Below, piece by piece: positions 62,253-64,000 of a stretch of 64,000 nucleotides of DNA. Under the pieces are notes generated by a model. It had not been told where the DNA came from. It worked only from the letters and a program-made list of their open reading frames with translations, and did not search any database. Location: assembly GCF_003438495.1 (NCBI RefSeq), contig NZ_QSSH01000005.1, forward strand, positions 19,245-83,244, given 5' to 3'. Source of the stretch: Collinsella sp. TF05-9AC. GTDB lineage: Bacteria; Actinomycetota; Coriobacteriia; Coriobacteriales; Coriobacteriaceae. Position numbers and translations under genes: made by a program. Position 1 is the stretch's first letter, and each line of letters opens with the position of its first letter.

Positions 62253-62837
62253 TTGAGCCTTAAGGTTTATCGCGGGCGTACGCTTGCCCGCAGTCAGGCG
62301 CTGCAGCTGCTGTTCCAGGCCGAGGCCACGGACAGCCCGCTCGAGCGCGTCCTCGAGGGTGATTTCCTGATCTCGAAGGGTCCCCTCGATCCCTATGCGC
62401 TGGAGCTGTGCCGAGGTGCCTACGAGCATATCGACCGCATCGACTGTGCTCTGCGCTCCGTTGCCAAGAACTGGGATCTTATGCGCATGCCCGGCGCCGA
62501 CCGCAACCTGCTGCGTATCGCCGTTTACGAGATGCGTTTCCTCACCGACGAGGAGGTCTCGGACGCCATCGTGATCAACGAGGCCGTTGAGCTTGCCAAG
62601 GCCTATGGCACCGACCAGTCCGCGTCGTTCGTCAACGGCGTGCTGGGTAAGATCGCTCGCAGCGAGGAGCTGCCGGGCGAGGACCTATACCAGGAGCTGC
62701 TGGCCGAGGATCGCGCTCGCGAGGAGGCACGGGCTGCCGAGGCTGCCGCAAAGGTTGCGGTTGCTCAGGCCGAGGCCGGCGTTCTCGACGAGGACGCTGA
62801 GGTCGCCGAGGCCGAGACCGGTACCGTCGAGGAGTAG
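62253..62837 (+). CDS. nusB: Transcription antitermination factor NusB
   Basis: Works with NusE and NusA in rRNA antitermination. Residues 8-135 are the NusB helical domain (ARSQALQLLFQAE; DRNLLRIAVYEMRFL; AVELAKAYGTDQSASFVNGVL). A further 55-residue Ala/Glu-rich tail makes it 194 residues, longer than the usual 140. The start is TTG at 62253 with AAGGAG at 62241-62246, four bases after the asp23 stop. Confidence 0.94.
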   Translation: MSLKVYRGRTLARSQALQLLFQAEATDSPLERVLEGDFLISKGPLDPYALELCRGAYEHIDRIDCALRSVAKNWDLMRMPGADRNLLRIAVYEMRFLTDEEVSDAIVINEAVELAKAYGTDQSASFVNGVLGKIARSEELPGEDLYQELLAEDRAREEARAAEAAAKVAVAQAEAGVLDEDAEVAEAETGTVEE

Positions 62838-62839
62838 CC

Positions 62840-63079
62840 ATGCCAGAGGGTTCCGTCCGCAACTTCGACGAGATTTCGGACCGCTTGGACCAGATCATCG
62901 CCACCGTTCGCTCTAAGGATACGTCCTTGGAGCGTTCGCTCGATCTGTTTGACGAGGCGATTGAGCTGGGCTCCCGTGCGGTCGACATGGTCGATAAGTT
63001 TGAGCTGACGCCGCGTGAGGCCGACAAGCTCGAGCAGGAATACGATGAGGATGCGGCAAACGAATCCCAGGATAGCTAG
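62840..63079 (+). CDS. xseB: Exodeoxyribonuclease VII small subunit
   Basis: Regulatory subunit of exonuclease VII. The 79-residue helical protein has FDEISDRLDQIIATV, SLERSLDLFDEAIELG and the acidic tail expected of XseB. It starts two bases after nusB. The large subunit xseA, which usually lies beside it, is not in the window (the next gene is tlyA). Confidence 0.9.
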   Translation: MPEGSVRNFDEISDRLDQIIATVRSKDTSLERSLDLFDEAIELGSRAVDMVDKFELTPREADKLEQEYDEDAANESQDS

Positions 63080-63105
63080 GCCGCATCTCCGGATACGAAT
63101 GGTTG

Positions 63106-63918
63106 ATGGCATTCATGAAACGCGTGCGTCTTGATGACGAACTGATTTCACAGGGCATCTGCGCCGATCGCGCGGATGCCCTTCGCACTCTTATGGCTGG
63201 CTTGGTCTCGAGTGGCGGCGAGCGCTTGACTTCGCCGGGCCTTAAGGTGACCCCGGGCCTGCCGTTGCACGTGAAGGGGCGCATTCCCTATGTTGGCCGC
63301 GGCGGTCTTAAGCTCGAAGGCGCGCTTGATACGTTTGGTATCAATCCGACGGGCCTTGCCTGTCTGGATGTGGGCTGCTCTACCGGCGGCTTTACCGATT
63401 GCCTGCTCAAGCGCGGAGCTGCGACCGTTGTCTCGGTGGACGTTGGTCGCGCCCAGTTCGATTGGTCGTTACGTCAGGACGATCGCGTGACGCTGCATGA
63501 GCGCACAAACGTGACGCAGCTGCCTGAGCTTGGCTATGCCGGCGCCATCGACCTGGCTGTGTGTGATGTCTCGTTTACCAGCATCGCGAACATTATCGAT
63601 GCGGTGCTGGCGTGCCTGGCGCCTACGGGTGCATTCTGCACGCTTGTAAAGCCGCAGTTTGAGGCTCCGGCGGCGCTGGTGGGTGAGGGCGGCATTGTGA
63701 CCGATCCCGCCGTGCGCCGCGATACACTCGTTGCGGCAGTTGAACTCTTTGCTGCCAAGGGGCTGTTCCCGGTCGATGTGTGCGTGTCGCCCATTCATGG
63801 TGCCAAGGGAAACGTTGAGTTTTTCCTGTACGGCACGAGATTTGACCCCGGCGACCGCACGCAAGACGAGCTGCAATTCCAGGTATCGGTTTTGAGCGAG
63901 AAAGCTGCAACGCTATGA
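63106..63918 (+). CDS. tlyA: TlyA-family rRNA 2'-O-methyltransferase / hemolysin-like protein
   Basis: TlyA proteins methylate cytidines in 16S/23S rRNA. The protein has an S4 RNA-binding domain at the start (RVRLDDELISQG ... RGGLKLEGALDTF) and a Rossmann methyltransferase domain with SAM motif CLDVGCSTGGFTDCLL, KPQFEA and a late SPIHGAKGNVEFFLY. Starts at 63106 and 63115 are both possible; the latter gives MKRVRLDDE, closer to family starts, but neither has a good ribosome binding site. It overlaps the next gene by four bases. Confidence 0.91.
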   Translation: MAFMKRVRLDDELISQGICADRADALRTLMAGLVSSGGERLTSPGLKVTPGLPLHVKGRIPYVGRGGLKLEGALDTFGINPTGLACLDVGCSTGGFTDCLLKRGAATVVSVDVGRAQFDWSLRQDDRVTLHERTNVTQLPELGYAGAIDLAVCDVSFTSIANIIDAVLACLAPTGAFCTLVKPQFEAPAALVGEGGIVTDPAVRRDTLVAAVELFAAKGLFPVDVCVSPIHGAKGNVEFFLYGTRFDPGDRTQDELQFQVSVLSEKAATL

Positions 63919-64000
63919 AGGTCTTTCTGGTTCCCAATTACTATAAGCAAGAGGCGGTTGAGAGCGGCCTGATGCTCGAGCTTTGGCTGACGCGCCAGGG
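63915..64000 (+). CDS. nadK: Probable NAD kinase, 5' end only
   Basis: Cut off by the window end after 28 codons. The visible residues start MKVFLVPNYYKQEAVESG and continue LMLELWLTRQG, the pattern of a Rossmann-type N-terminus with a helix after the first strand. The ATGA overlap with tlyA and the usual tlyA-nadK-recN order in Actinobacteria support NAD kinase. The catalytic GGDG motif lies beyond the window, so this is context-based. Confidence 0.6.
   Translation, partial: MKVFLVPNYYKQEAVESGLMLELWLTRQ

Overview
The window is 64 kb of a GC-rich chromosome. Almost all genes run left to right; only four features run the other way: a lipoprotein, a DUF134/NifX fusion, a glycerol-dehydrogenase-like gene and a small membrane protein. 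A decayed cobalamin adenosyltransferase gene is also on the minus strand. Gene content and order fit a Coriobacteriia actinobacterium, most likely Collinsella or a close relative. The supporting signs are GTG/TTG starts, a tandem tRNA-Asn pair, a full-length ileS T-box with an intrinsic terminator, Firmicute-like gene neighbourhoods (asp23-fakA-recG-rsmD-coaD; efp-asp23-nusB) and a SigB/SigF-type stress sigma factor. The genus is inferred from memory of such genomes, not from a search.

Layout. 0-3.4 kb: leuS and a lipoprotein. 3.7-13.8 kb: the translation and transcription operon rimP-nusA-infB-rbfA-nrnA-truB-ribF, running into dnaG. 13.9-15.7 kb: rpoD and two identical tRNA-Asn genes. 15.8-30.8 kb: asp23-fakA-recG-rsmD-coaD, a DivIVA-like coiled-coil gene, yceD-rpmF-plsX-acpP-rnc and smc-ftsY-ffh, linking envelope lipid synthesis, chromosome segregation and the signal recognition particle. 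30.8-38.6 kb: a metal-cluster-binding fusion protein with its operators, thyA-folA, an rRNA/tRNA methyltransferase, a MATE exporter, a broken cobA/cobO, ftsH and a DUF523 gene. 38.6-49.6 kb: gldA-like dehydrogenase, T-box-controlled ileS, lspA-rluD, a family 2 glycosyltransferase, a small A24 peptidase, a dGTPase-like HD protein and rarA. 49.7-52.8 kb: a compact stress-sigma module (DUF948, a GHKL-like anti-sigma candidate, sigB/sigF, AI-2E transporter). 53.2-64 kb: alaS-ruvX-mltG-yqeG-aroK-aroB-like, pepP, efp-asp23-nusB-xseB-tlyA and the first codons of a probable nadK.

Most of the window is housekeeping DNA and I see no phage, CRISPR array, integron or intact insertion sequence. The parts worth a second look are these. 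An aroB-like gene has lost every recognisable zinc-binding and catalytic residue although its frame is intact and it is coupled to aroK. A single ORF joins DUF134 and NifX but keeps an internal Shine-Dalgarno and start, and its promoter is bracketed by two copies of a TGRCATATGTCA palindrome. A GHKL anti-sigma-like protein lacks the ATP-site asparagine. NusA carries a C-terminal Cys/His tail. A cobalamin adenosyltransferase has been gutted by an internal deletion at a short repeat. A family of intergenic inverted repeats with a GGGGACGTTCTT core resembles REP/REPIN elements. Several terminator-like hairpins sit between a promoter or upstream gene and the next ribosome binding site.
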